Positions 1 to 7,004 of a DNA stretch of 7,199 bases are shown piece after piece. Made by a program: the position numbers and the translations under genes. The DNA is from Pseudomonadota bacterium. Its GTDB lineage: Bacteria; Myxococcota; Myxococcia; Myxococcales; Vulgatibacteraceae. The stretch is taken from assembly GCA_023436385.1 (NCBI GenBank), contig JAEZJH010000166.1, positions 1 through 7,199 on the forward strand. The letters run 5' to 3'. Each line of letters begins with the position of its first letter. The first letter of the stretch is position 1. The notes below the pieces were generated by a model. The model was not told the DNA's origin and searched no databases. It worked only from the letters and a program-made list of their open reading frames with translations.

Positions 1-1
1 C

Positions 2-2848
2 TCCGATCCCCTCGGGGAGGCCGACCGGCTGGTGCAGTTCGGCGCCGCGCCGGTGGACGGCGCGGTCGAGGCGTCGCTCCCGGTCGAGAACACCGGCACC
101 GGCACGCTGAACCTGTCGCTCTCCTCCGTGAGCCCGCCGTTCGCCCTGGTCTCCGCGCCGACCTCCCTCGCGGCCGGCGAAGCGGGAACCCTCCGCTTCC
201 GGTTCTCGCCCCGCACCCCCGGCGAGGCCCGGACCACCGTGACCGTCTCCTCGAACGGCGGCGGGGCGACGATCCGATTCACCGGCGAGGGCTTCGAGCC
301 GGAGGTGGCCTGCACCCCCGACCCGCTCGACCTGGGGACGGTGGTGGTGGGGGTGCCGGCGTCGTTCACGCTTACCTGCACCGACGGCTCGGGCGCCTCC
401 TGGCCGGCGACGGCCTGGGCGGAGGGGACCGATGCGCGCGCGGTGACGGTCGCCCTCCAAGACCCGCTCCCGGACGAGGGCGGGACCTGGACGATCACCG
501 GCACCCTGACGGCCATCCAGTCCGGCACGCAGGTCGCCCGGATCGCCTTCGGCGCCGGCGAGGCGGCGCTGGCCACCGTCCCGCTCCGGGCCACGGCGCG
601 GGCGAAGGCGCTGGAGCTGCCGGACACCGTCGACCTGGGCTTCGCGGTGCCGGGCTTCCCGCGCTCGGTCTCCCTGCCGATCCGGAACTACGGTCCGGAG
701 GCCGTGGTGGTGGAGGGCATCTCCCTCGCGCCGGAGAGCGCCCCCGGGTTCGCGGTCGAGACCGTCGCCCCGCTCACCGTCCCGGCGGCGGCCGCGGGTG
801 AGCCGGGCACGGCGGAGGTGCGCTTCGCCTTCACCGCTGCCGACGAGCAGCTGGGGAGCGACGTGAACGGCGCCCTGCTCCTCGCCATCGCCGGCGAGCC
901 GCGCCCGCGGGAGGTGGCCCTCGCGGCGATCGTCGGGGGACCGGTGATCTCCTGCAGCCCCGAGGCCCTGGGGTTCGGCACCGTGGGGCTCGGCGTGCCG
1001 ACCACGCTCCCGCTCACCTGCACCAACGCCGGGACCGACCTTCCCGGCCGTCTCGATGACAACCTGGTGCTGGACTCCCTCGACACCGGCGACTCCCCGT
1101 TCACCGCCGCGTTGCGCGGAGCGCCGCGGCCGGGAGGGTACGCCGCCGGCGAGTCGTTCACCGTCGAGGTGACGGTCGCACCGGCCGTCGCGGGGACCCT
1201 GGAGGGAACGCTCCTCGTCTCGTCGAATGCCGGGAACGGGCACCGCTCGATCCCCCTCGAGGCGCTGGCCGTCGACCTCCCGCCCTGCAACATCGAGCTG
1301 CCGGCCGACCGGCTCGACTTCGGCACCGTGGACGAGAACCACCAGGTGACCCTGGAGTTCGCGGTCCAGAACCTTGGCTCGGGCCGCTGCCAGCTCCGGA
1401 ACCTCCGGCTCGCCGAGGGCTGCGATCCCGCCTTCTCGCTTCCCGGCGCCCCGGTGCCGTCCCACCTGCTCGATCCGGGAGGCGAACTCCGGGTCCCGGT
1501 GCGCTTCGCACCGACCGGAAGCCCGGGCGTGCGCCGTTGCGAGGCCCGCCTCGACGTGCCGAACCCGGCGGCGCCGGTCGTCGCCGTGCCCCTCGAGGGA
1601 AGGCGCGACGCGCGCTGCCTGGTCTTCGAGCCGGCCGACTTCGACTTCGGGCCGGTGGCCCCCGGCTGCCGGGGCCGGAGCCGGACCGTGCGGGTGACCA
1701 GCGCCTGCATCGGCGGACCCACGGAGGTGACGGCGATCGAGCTCGCCTCGGCCGCCTCGGGCGAGTTCGTGATCGAGGAGCTTCCGCCGTTGCCGGCGGC
1801 CCTGGCCTACGAGGCCTCCCTGGAGTTCACGGTCGGGTACGGTCCCGAGCAGGAGGGCCAGCACCGGGGCGGGATCCGCCTCCGCACCGCCGGCGGCTCC
1901 GAGGTCGTCGGTGTCCGCGGCACGGGAACCGACGATCCGGTCCGCTCCGACGCCTTCCGGCAGGCCGGTCCGCCGCAGGTCGACGTCCTCTTCGCCATCG
2001 ATACCTCCGACTCCCGGCCGGAACAGGAGAACCTCGCCGCCAACGTCCCGGCGCTCCTGTCCCACGCCCGCGCGATGGGCCTCGATATCCAGATCGGCGT
2101 CACCTCGGTAGCCGACGGCCGCCTCTACCCGGTGGACGGCTCGCGGCCTCGCATCGTCCGCGCCAGCACGCCCGAGTCGGTCCTCGCCGGGAACTTCCGC
2201 CTGGGCTCCATCGGGTACGGTCACCAGGTGCTGGCCGGGGCCCTGGGGGCCCTGACGCCGCCCGCCGATCGTTGCGATCACCCGAACTACCCGCAGCCGA
2301 ACGACGGGAATTGCGGCTTTGTCCGGCCCGGCGCTCACCTCGCCGTCGTCGGCGTCGCGCCGGACGGAGAGTCGTCGCCGGGCACCGTCCAGGAGTACGC
2401 CGCCGCCTTCCGGGCGCTCAAGGGAGACCACCCGGACCAGGTTCGCGTCCACGCGATCACCGGTGACCGCGGCACCGGGTGCGCGACATCCGCCGGCATT
2501 TCCCCGCCCGGCGACAAGCTGATCGACGTCGCCGCCGCCACCGGCGGCTCCTTCCACTCGGCCTGTGCCACCGACTGGGCCGCGGAGCTCGCGGCGCTCT
2601 CGCGAGACGTGTTCACGGTGGAGAGCTGCTTCGACCTGGGGATCGTGCCCGACCCCGGACCGGACGGCCACGCCGACGAAGGCGATCTCGCGGTGACCAT
2701 GGCCGGACAGGCGGTTCCTCCGACCGGCAGGGAGGGGGTGCGGATCTGGAGCTATCGCCCGGACGTGCCGCGGATCTGCTTCTCCCCCGAGGCGACACCG
2801 ACCCCCGGCGCGACGTTCCAGGTGACCTACCGCCCGGCCTGCCTCTGA
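2..2848 (+). CDS. Choice-of-anchor-D (ASH-like) multidomain surface protein with C-terminal VWA domain, 5' partial
   Basis: The reading frame is open from base 2 and ends at TGA 2846-2848, giving 948 visible residues; the true start is upstream. The GTG at base 32 is internal, because the ten residues before it (SDPLGEADRL) match residues 69-78 of the next gene's product. Residues 1-642 form about six beta-sandwich modules of roughly 100 residues, each opening with a motif such as LDLGTVVVG or LDFGTV and containing NxG and SSN turns; these are typical of the choice-of-anchor-D / ASPM-SPD-2-Hydin family. Residues about 658-872 look like a VWA domain: VDVLFAIDTSDS supplies a DxSxS metal site (D667, S669, S671), IGVT supplies T701, and VAPDGESSPG may supply a late acidic residue. 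Such proteins are usually exported lipoproteins in Myxococcota; here the signal peptide lies outside the window. Adhesion or a scaffold role is inferred, and the ligand is unknown. Confidence 0.87.
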   Translation, partial: SDPLGEADRLVQFGAAPVDGAVEASLPVENTGTGTLNLSLSSVSPPFALVSAPTSLAAGEAGTLRFRFSPRTPGEARTTVTVSSNGGGATIRFTGEGFEPEVACTPDPLDLGTVVVGVPASFTLTCTDGSGASWPATAWAEGTDARAVTVALQDPLPDEGGTWTITGTLTAIQSGTQVARIAFGAGEAALATVPLRATARAKALELPDTVDLGFAVPGFPRSVSLPIRNYGPEAVVVEGISLAPESAPGFAVETVAPLTVPAAAAGEPGTAEVRFAFTAADEQLGSDVNGALLLAIAGEPRPREVALAAIVGGPVISCSPEALGFGTVGLGVPTTLPLTCTNAGTDLPGRLDDNLVLDSLDTGDSPFTAALRGAPRPGGYAAGESFTVEVTVAPAVAGTLEGTLLVSSNAGNGHRSIPLEALAVDLPPCNIELPADRLDFGTVDENHQVTLEFAVQNLGSGRCQLRNLRLAEGCDPAFSLPGAPVPSHLLDPGGELRVPVRFAPTGSPGVRRCEARLDVPNPAAPVVAVPLEGRRDARCLVFEPADFDFGPVAPGCRGRSRTVRVTSACIGGPTEVTAIELASAASGEFVIEELPPLPAALAYEASLEFTVGYGPEQEGQHRGGIRLRTAGGSEVVGVRGTGTDDPVRSDAFRQAGPPQVDVLFAIDTSDSRPEQENLAANVPALLSHARAMGLDIQIGVTSVADGRLYPVDGSRPRIVRASTPESVLAGNFRLGSIGYGHQVLAGALGALTPPADRCDHPNYPQPNDGNCGFVRPGAHLAVVGVAPDGESSPGTVQEYAAAFRALKGDHPDQVRVHAITGDRGTGCATSAGISPPGDKLIDVAAATGGSFHSACATDWAAELAALSRDVFTVESCFDLGIVPDPGPDGHADEGDLAVTMAGQAVPPTGREGVRIWSYRPDVPRICFSPEATPTPGATFQVTYRPACL

Positions 2849-2851
2849 ATT

Positions 2852-2876
2852 GAAAGCAGCCATGCCCGGGGCTTTC
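2852..2876 (+). terminator. Weak hairpin after the VWA gene, possible terminator
   Basis: GAAAGC (2852-2857) and GCTTTC (2871-2876) are inverted copies separated by 13 bases; two more C-G pairs are possible inside if two bases bulge. It begins four bases after the stop codon, which suits a terminator. There is no run of T after it, so it is not a canonical intrinsic terminator and could be chance. Confidence 0.3.
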
Positions 2877-2878
2877 GC

Positions 2879-2907
2879 TTGCCAGTCCGTACCGGGCGCG
2901 GGACGAT
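2879..2907 (+). promoter_or_regulatory. Candidate sigma-70-like promoter for the second lipoprotein gene
   Basis: TTGCCA (2879-2884) matches five of six bases of the TTGACA -35 consensus. It is followed after 17 bases by GACGAT (2902-2907), which matches only three of six of TATAAT. Spacing and position (24 bases before the GTG start) are plausible. The -10 is poor, so this is a suggestion only. Confidence 0.25.
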
Positions 2908-2920
2908 TCGGGGGTTCCGT

Positions 2921-2926
2921 GGAGGT
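2921..2926 (+). promoter_or_regulatory. Ribosome binding site GGAGGT that fixes the GTG start at 2932
   Basis: GGAGGT is a strong Shine-Dalgarno sequence five bases before GTG 2932. It supports a GTG start directly in front of a lipoprotein signal peptide. Confidence 0.8.
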
Positions 2927-2931
2927 ACAGC

Positions 2932-4428
2932 GTGCCCCGCACCTCTTGGCTGCTCCCCCTCGCGCTGCTCTGTGCTTGCGCCGGGGGTGAACCCGCCGGT
3001 AGCACCGTCCGCTGCGAAGCGGGCACGGTCACCGACTGCTACTGCGACGACGGTACCCCCGGGATCCGGACCTGCAGCGACGCGGGCCGCGTCCAGGCGT
3101 GCGATTGCCGTCCGGCCCTCGAGCTGGGCGGGATCCCCGATCCAACGGGCGTGGCCGATCGCCTGGTCGATTTTGGCGTGACCGTCTCCGACGCCGCCAT
3201 CGTGGCGACCGTCCCCGTTCGCAACGCCGGCGGCGGCGAGCTGGCCCTCGATCTCACCTCGGTGAGCGCGCCCTTCACGCTGGTCCAGGCGCCGGTCTTT
3301 CTCGGGCCCGGCGAGGAGGACACCCTGGGGTTCCAGTTCTTGGCGCGCTCGAACCGCGAGGCCGAATCGATCGTGACGGTCACCTCGAACGGCGGCGCGG
3401 CGACGATCCGGCTCGCCGGCCGGCGGGCGGAGCCCCGGGTCTCGTGCGAACCGGCGGAGCTCGACCTGGGGACGATCGTGGTCGGATCGCCGGTGCCATT
3501 CGCGATCGCCTGCCGGGACGAGGCGGGCCTCTCGTGGGCGGCGAGGGCGTGGGCGAGCGGCGCCCATACGGACGCGGTGGAGGTGACTCTCGACGAGCCG
3601 CTCCCGGGGGACGACGGCGCCTGGTTGCTCTCCGGGACCGTGACCGCCGACCGGGCGGGAACGCTCTGGGCCTCGGTGAACCTGGGCCAGGGGAACGAGA
3701 GCCTGGCGACGGTGCCGCTCCGGGCGACGATCCGGGCCACCGCCCTCGAGATCCCGGAATGGCTCGACTTTAACCTCGTCCCGCCCGGCCAAACCCTGGT
3801 GGTACCGATCGAGCTGCGGAACCACGGCCCCGATGACGCCTGGGTGAAGCAGGTGTACGTGTCACCGGAATCCGACCGGACGTACGGCCTCGTCGGGCAG
3901 GTGCCGCTGCAGATTCCCGCCGGCACTCCCGGCAATCCGGGAGAGACGGACTCCCTCGCGGTGAGGATCACCCCCTCGATCGAGCGCGCCGGCGGCCGGG
4001 TCCCAGCGACGCTCGTCCTCTGGATCGAGGGCGAAGCCGCGCCCCGCAACGTCGCCCTCAACACCTGGGTGGGCGGACCGGAGATCGACTGCGCCGTGGA
4101 CCGGCTCGACTTCGGAACGGTGCCCGTCGGGACTCCGTCGACCCTCTCCCTCACCTGCGAGAACGTCGGCTACGACATCCCGGTCCGGGACGACGACACC
4201 CTGGTGGTGATGGGGATCGAGTCCTTCGACGCCGCATTCACCGCGCATCCGCAGGGCCAGCTCCCGCCCGAGGGCTTCGTCGCCGGCGAGTCCTTCACCT
4301 TCGACGTCACCTTCACCCCGGAGGTGGAGGGGCCGGTCCGGGGGACGGTCGTGGTCCACTCGAACGGCTTGCCCGGCCGGCCGCTCCCGATCGAGGTGGT
4401 GGGGACGGGCCTCGCCCTCGAGCCATAG
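2932..4428 (+). CDS. Choice-of-anchor-D (ASH-like) lipoprotein without VWA domain, paralogue of the upstream gene
   Basis: Encodes 498 residues from GTG. Residues 1-15 are a signal peptide (MPRTSWLLPLALLCA) ending in a lipobox-like LCA-C, so Cys16 is the probable lipidated residue; Cys at -2 is slightly unusual. Residues 28-59 hold six cysteines in the pattern C-x7-C-x-C-x9-C-x8-C-x-C, a disulfide-prone N-terminal segment of a kind I recall from myxobacterial surface proteins. Four ASH-like modules follow at about 77-164, 171-267, 271-377 and 384-494, with openings such as LDLGTIVVG and LDFGTVPVG. Residues 177-275 align without gaps to the same module of the upstream protein with 53 of 99 identities, so the two are paralogues. 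This copy stops where the upstream protein continues into two more modules and a VWA domain. Location is probably the outer membrane or cell surface; ligand unknown. The next gene starts 7 bases after the stop. Confidence 0.87.
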   Translation: MPRTSWLLPLALLCACAGGEPAGSTVRCEAGTVTDCYCDDGTPGIRTCSDAGRVQACDCRPALELGGIPDPTGVADRLVDFGVTVSDAAIVATVPVRNAGGGELALDLTSVSAPFTLVQAPVFLGPGEEDTLGFQFLARSNREAESIVTVTSNGGAATIRLAGRRAEPRVSCEPAELDLGTIVVGSPVPFAIACRDEAGLSWAARAWASGAHTDAVEVTLDEPLPGDDGAWLLSGTVTADRAGTLWASVNLGQGNESLATVPLRATIRATALEIPEWLDFNLVPPGQTLVVPIELRNHGPDDAWVKQVYVSPESDRTYGLVGQVPLQIPAGTPGNPGETDSLAVRITPSIERAGGRVPATLVLWIEGEAAPRNVALNTWVGGPEIDCAVDRLDFGTVPVGTPSTLSLTCENVGYDIPVRDDDTLVVMGIESFDAAFTAHPQGQLPPEGFVAGESFTFDVTFTPEVEGPVRGTVVVHSNGLPGRPLPIEVVGTGLALEP

Positions 4429-4430
4429 GA
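4427..4430 (+). promoter_or_regulatory. Ribosome binding site AGGA overlapping the previous stop codon
   Basis: AGGA begins inside the TAG stop (4426-4428) of the preceding gene and lies five bases before ATG 4436. Termination and re-initiation are therefore in contact, which suggests translational coupling. Confidence 0.6.
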
Positions 4431-4435
4431 ACTCC

Positions 4436-6325
4436 ATGCGCACCCCCGCCCTGGCGTTTGCCGCCCTCGCCCTCCTACCCCTCGGCTGCAGCGAGGACTC
4501 TGGCGGCGACCCGCCCTGTGCCGCCGGCACCGCCTGGGCACCGGGCGTCCCGGTGTTTCGGGAGTCCACCGCCGGCCGCGGCCTCGACGGCGTCGAGGGG
4601 GTGCGGCTCTCGGTGACCGACCTCGACGCCGACGGCCTCCCAGACCTCTTCGTCCGCCGGTCCGGCGGCGGCGCCGACGACTTCGCCCCGGGAGGCCGGC
4701 GGGTCACCTGGCTCCTCCGGAACACCGGCGGCGGTCGGTTCGAGGACGTCACGGAGGCCTCGGGACTCGTCGCCCCTCGCCAGCCCGGCGACGCCAGGAT
4801 CGGCCGGCCCGCGGAGATCGCGGTCTTCGGCGACCTGGACCACGACGGGGACCTCGACGCCTTCACCGCCTTCGCCAACGCCGACCCGGCCAACCCGGCG
4901 ACGGAGAGCGCGGAGGTCCTCCTCAACGACGGCACCGGCCGCTTCGCCCTCGGCCCCGAGGACGCCAGCGTCCGGGCCGCCGGCAGGCTCGCGCCCCGCT
5001 CCGCGGCCGCGTTCGTCGACGTCGACCGGGACGGCCTCCTCGATCTCTGGATCGGCAACGGCGCGGTCTCCGGCCGCGCCCCCTCGGCCGACGAGCTGCA
5101 CCGCGGCACCGGCGGAGGCCACTTCGAGAACGTCACCACCGACCTGGGGATCCGCACCAAGGCATGGCAGCGGGTGGAGGACCTGAACGCCGCCCTCGCC
5201 CACTCCAACGCCTGGGCGGTGGCCGCCTGCGACCTGAACGGCGACGGCGCGCCGGAGCTCCTCGCCTCGTCCTACGGCCGGGCCCCGAACCACCTCTGGC
5301 AGGCGTTGCCCGACGGCACCTACCGGAACCGCTCGATCGAGTCGGGCTACGCCTTCGACGAGCGGACCGACTGGACCGACAACGAGTCGGCCCGCTGCTG
5401 GTGCCAGCTCCACCGGGACGACGAGGGCTGCGCCTCCGTCCCCGCGCCGCGGATCGCCTGTAACACCGACGCCGACGCCTTCCGCTGGAACCACGGGACC
5501 GATCGCGAGCCCTACCGGCTGGGCGGCAACTCCGGCACCACGGTCTGCGCCGACGTGAACGGCGACGGCGCCCTCGATCTCCTCACCACGGAGATCGTCC
5601 ACTGGGACGTGGGAAGCTCGAGCGATCCCTCCGAGCTGCTCGTCAACACCGGCGCGGCCGAGGTGCGCTTCGAGCGGCCGGGGAACGAGGCCACCGGACT
5701 CGCCCGGAACCACGACCGGGTCGACTGGAACGACGGCGACATCACCGCCGCGGTCTTCGACTTCGACAACGACGGCCACCCCGACGTGTGGATCGGCTCC
5801 ACCGACTACCCGGGTACCCGCGGCCACCTCTTCCACGGCCAGGGCGACGGCACCTTCGTCCCCGTCCCGCCGGAGGTGGGGATCGACTCCCTCGCCGCCC
5901 ACGGGGTGGCGGTGGCCGACTTCGATCGGGACGGCGATCTCGACGTGGTGGTCGGCCACTCCCGGGCCCGCTGCGAGGACCAGTGCTACGAGACCGCCCA
6001 GGTGCGCTACTTCGAGAACGTGCTGGGCTCCGCCGGGAATTGGGTCCAGCTCGCCCTCGAGGGCGGCCCGGGCACGAACCGGAGCGCCATCGGCGCCCGG
6101 GTCGAGGTCCGGGCGGGCGGACGGCTCGGGGTCCAGGAGGTCGGCGGCGGCCATGGCCACTACGGGATCCAGCACGACCTCGCGCTCCACTTCGGTCTGG
6201 GCGACACCTGCGAGGCGGAGGTGATGGTGCGCTGGCCCGACGCCGCGGCTACCACCGAGACCTTCGCGGTCCGGGCCGGGCGTCGCTACCGGGTGGTCCA
6301 GGGCCAAAAGCCGGTGGCGGAGTAG
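4436..6325 (+). CDS. CRTAC1-type FG-GAP/VCBS repeat lipoprotein with C-terminal ASPIC/UnbV domain
   Basis: Encodes 629 residues. Residues 1-17 form a short signal peptide; LPLGC places the probable lipidated cysteine at 18, although Pro at -3 is a non-standard lipobox. Seven FG-GAP/EF-like calcium loops of the form DxDxDGxxD are visible at residues 62-70, 133-141, 195-203, 266-274 (last ligand Glu), 373-381, 442-450 and 495-503, consistent with a seven-bladed integrin-alpha-like beta-propeller. Residues about 532-617 match the ASPIC/UnbV domain: AIGARVEVRAGG, HFGLG and VRWPDA. The usual GGxYLSQ-like motif is replaced by a His-rich GGHGHYGIQHD (571-581). A Trp/Cys-containing insert (about 305-372, with CWC at 321-323 and C332, C342, C371) sits between blades four and five. 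The length is normal for the family. Bacterial members are exported and poorly characterised; a calcium-stabilised binding role is inferred. Likely one operon with the preceding lipoprotein gene. Confidence 0.87.
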   Translation: MRTPALAFAALALLPLGCSEDSGGDPPCAAGTAWAPGVPVFRESTAGRGLDGVEGVRLSVTDLDADGLPDLFVRRSGGGADDFAPGGRRVTWLLRNTGGGRFEDVTEASGLVAPRQPGDARIGRPAEIAVFGDLDHDGDLDAFTAFANADPANPATESAEVLLNDGTGRFALGPEDASVRAAGRLAPRSAAAFVDVDRDGLLDLWIGNGAVSGRAPSADELHRGTGGGHFENVTTDLGIRTKAWQRVEDLNAALAHSNAWAVAACDLNGDGAPELLASSYGRAPNHLWQALPDGTYRNRSIESGYAFDERTDWTDNESARCWCQLHRDDEGCASVPAPRIACNTDADAFRWNHGTDREPYRLGGNSGTTVCADVNGDGALDLLTTEIVHWDVGSSSDPSELLVNTGAAEVRFERPGNEATGLARNHDRVDWNDGDITAAVFDFDNDGHPDVWIGSTDYPGTRGHLFHGQGDGTFVPVPPEVGIDSLAAHGVAVADFDRDGDLDVVVGHSRARCEDQCYETAQVRYFENVLGSAGNWVQLALEGGPGTNRSAIGARVEVRAGGRLGVQEVGGGHGHYGIQHDLALHFGLGDTCEAEVMVRWPDAAATTETFAVRAGRRYRVVQGQKPVAE

Positions 6326-6372
6326 CGGCGGAGGAAGACCCGCCGCCCGAGGACCGCCCACCGCGATCCGCT

Positions 6373-6421
6373 CCCGGTCCGATCGCCCGGTGGTCGACAC
6401 CGCCCGGTCCGGGACGATCGG
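6373..6421. repeat. Nested inverted and direct repeats upstream of the sigma gene
   Basis: CCGATCG (6379-6385) is inverted as CGATCGG (6415-6421). Inside lies CGGTG (6388-6392), a five-base loop, and CACCG (6398-6402). The nine-base word CCCGGTCCG occurs directly at 6373-6381 and 6403-6411, 30 bases apart, close to three helical turns. It could be a regulator binding site for the sigma gene, or a terminator-like fold after the CRTAC1 gene, though no T-run follows. At this GC content, short palindromes are common by chance. Confidence 0.3.
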
Positions 6422-6497
6422 CGTCGTGCCTTCGGCCGCGGCTCCGCTATCCTCCGGCGTTTCCGTCGGTTTGCCGGAATTGGCGGCCCGCGTGTCC

Positions 6498-6506
6498 AAG
6501 GCGGTG
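6498..6506 (+). promoter_or_regulatory. Ribosome binding site AAGGCGGTG that favours the ATG at 6510
   Basis: AAGGCGGTG differs by one base from AAGGAGGTG and puts its GG core about five bases before ATG 6510. In-frame GTG codons at 6390, 6426 and 6492 would add N-terminal residues outside the sigma fold and have no better site in front of them. Confidence 0.5.
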
Positions 6507-6509
6507 ACG

Positions 6510-7004
6510 ATGAACGCGCCCGAGGTCGAGGAACTCTACCGTCGCTATGGCCCCGCGGTCCTCCGCCGGGCCCGGGCGATCCTGCGGGACGAGCCCGCGG
6601 CCCACGACGTCCTGCAGGAGGTCTTCGTGCGGGCGATCCAGGAGCGCGGTTCGTTCCGCGGGGAGGCCTCGCCGATGACCTGGGTCTACCGGATCACCAC
6701 CAACCTCTGCCTGAACCGGATCCGCGACGAGGGCCGGCGCCAGGAGCTCCTCGCCGCCCACGCGGAGGGGCGGGACGAGGCGCTGCCGCCCGACGCGGAG
6801 AAGCAGGCGACGGTCGCCCAGCTGCTGCGGCAGGTGCCCGACGAACTCCGGGAGATCGCCATCTACCGGTGGGTCGACCACCTGACCCAGGACGAGATCG
6901 CGGCGATCGTGAAGACCTCCCGGCGGACGGTGGGGAATCGGCTGGAGGAGTTCCGGCGGCTGGCGCTGGCGGCGGCGGGAGCCGGAGAGGAGGTGGCGTC
7001 GTGA
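6510..7004 (+). CDS. ECF-type RNA polymerase sigma factor (sigma-70 family)
   Basis: Encodes 164 residues from ATG 6510. It directs RNA polymerase to a specific set of promoters. Sigma region 2 spans residues about 7-75: EELYRRYGPAVLRRARAIL, then the polymerase-contact helix HDVLQEVFVRA (32-42), then TWVYRITTNLCLNRIRD (57-73), which covers the -10 recognition and melting segment. A short acidic linker follows (about 76-100). Region 4 spans about 101-153, with the -35-reading helix-turn-helix in LTQDEIAAIVKTSRRTVGNR (125-144). There is no region 1.1 or region 3, as expected for the ECF group, and the length is typical. An upstream GTG at 6390 would give 204 residues, but the extra 40 resemble no sigma domain. 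The stop overlaps the start of the zinc-finger gene by four bases, the usual arrangement for a sigma factor with its anti-sigma factor. The target promoters cannot be read here. Confidence 0.94.
   Translation: MNAPEVEELYRRYGPAVLRRARAILRDEPAAHDVLQEVFVRAIQERGSFRGEASPMTWVYRITTNLCLNRIRDEGRRQELLAAHAEGRDEALPPDAEKQATVAQLLRQVPDELREIAIYRWVDHLTQDEIAAIVKTSRRTVGNRLEEFRRLALAAAGAGEEVAS
6988..6994 (+). promoter_or_regulatory. Ribosome binding site AGGAGGT for the overlapping GTG start at 7001
   Basis: A consensus AGGAGGT inside the end of the sigma gene lies six bases before GTG 7001. It supports the overlapping start and strong, coupled translation of the downstream protein. Confidence 0.8.

Noticed and set aside
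32..34. GTG at base 32 as the start of the first gene
   Set aside because: Codons before it stay open to the window edge and match the paralogue's residues, so the gene begins further upstream with its export signal.
2827..3825. A 332-codon minus-strand frame across the intergenic gap and start of gene 2
   Set aside because: The composition is Arg/Gly/Pro/Asp-rich without a domain, and the + strand gene here has a strong ribosome binding site, signal peptide and a paralogue.
3862..5208. A 448-codon open frame on the minus strand spanning the junction of genes 2 and 3
   Set aside because: It is Arg/Ser/Pro-rich with no recognisable motif and overlaps two well-supported + strand genes. Long spurious frames are expected when stop codons are rare at high GC.
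6424..6452. Promoter-like pair CGTGCC-17-GCTATC before the sigma gene
   Set aside because: The -35 half is a poor match and the -10 only fair; not distinguishable from chance at this composition.
4475..6499. A 674-codon open frame on the minus strand opposite the CRTAC1-type gene
   Set aside because: Its translation is a low-complexity run of Val, Gly, Ala, Glu and Asp, as expected from reading the antisense of GC-rich Asp/Gly-rich repeats. The + strand frame has a signal peptide and recognisable domains.
6390..6509. A 40-residue N-terminal extension of the sigma factor from GTG 6390
   Set aside because: The extension (Ala/Ser/Val/Gly-rich) resembles no sigma region and overlaps the repeat-bearing leader; ATG 6510 has a better ribosome binding site and gives a normal ECF length.
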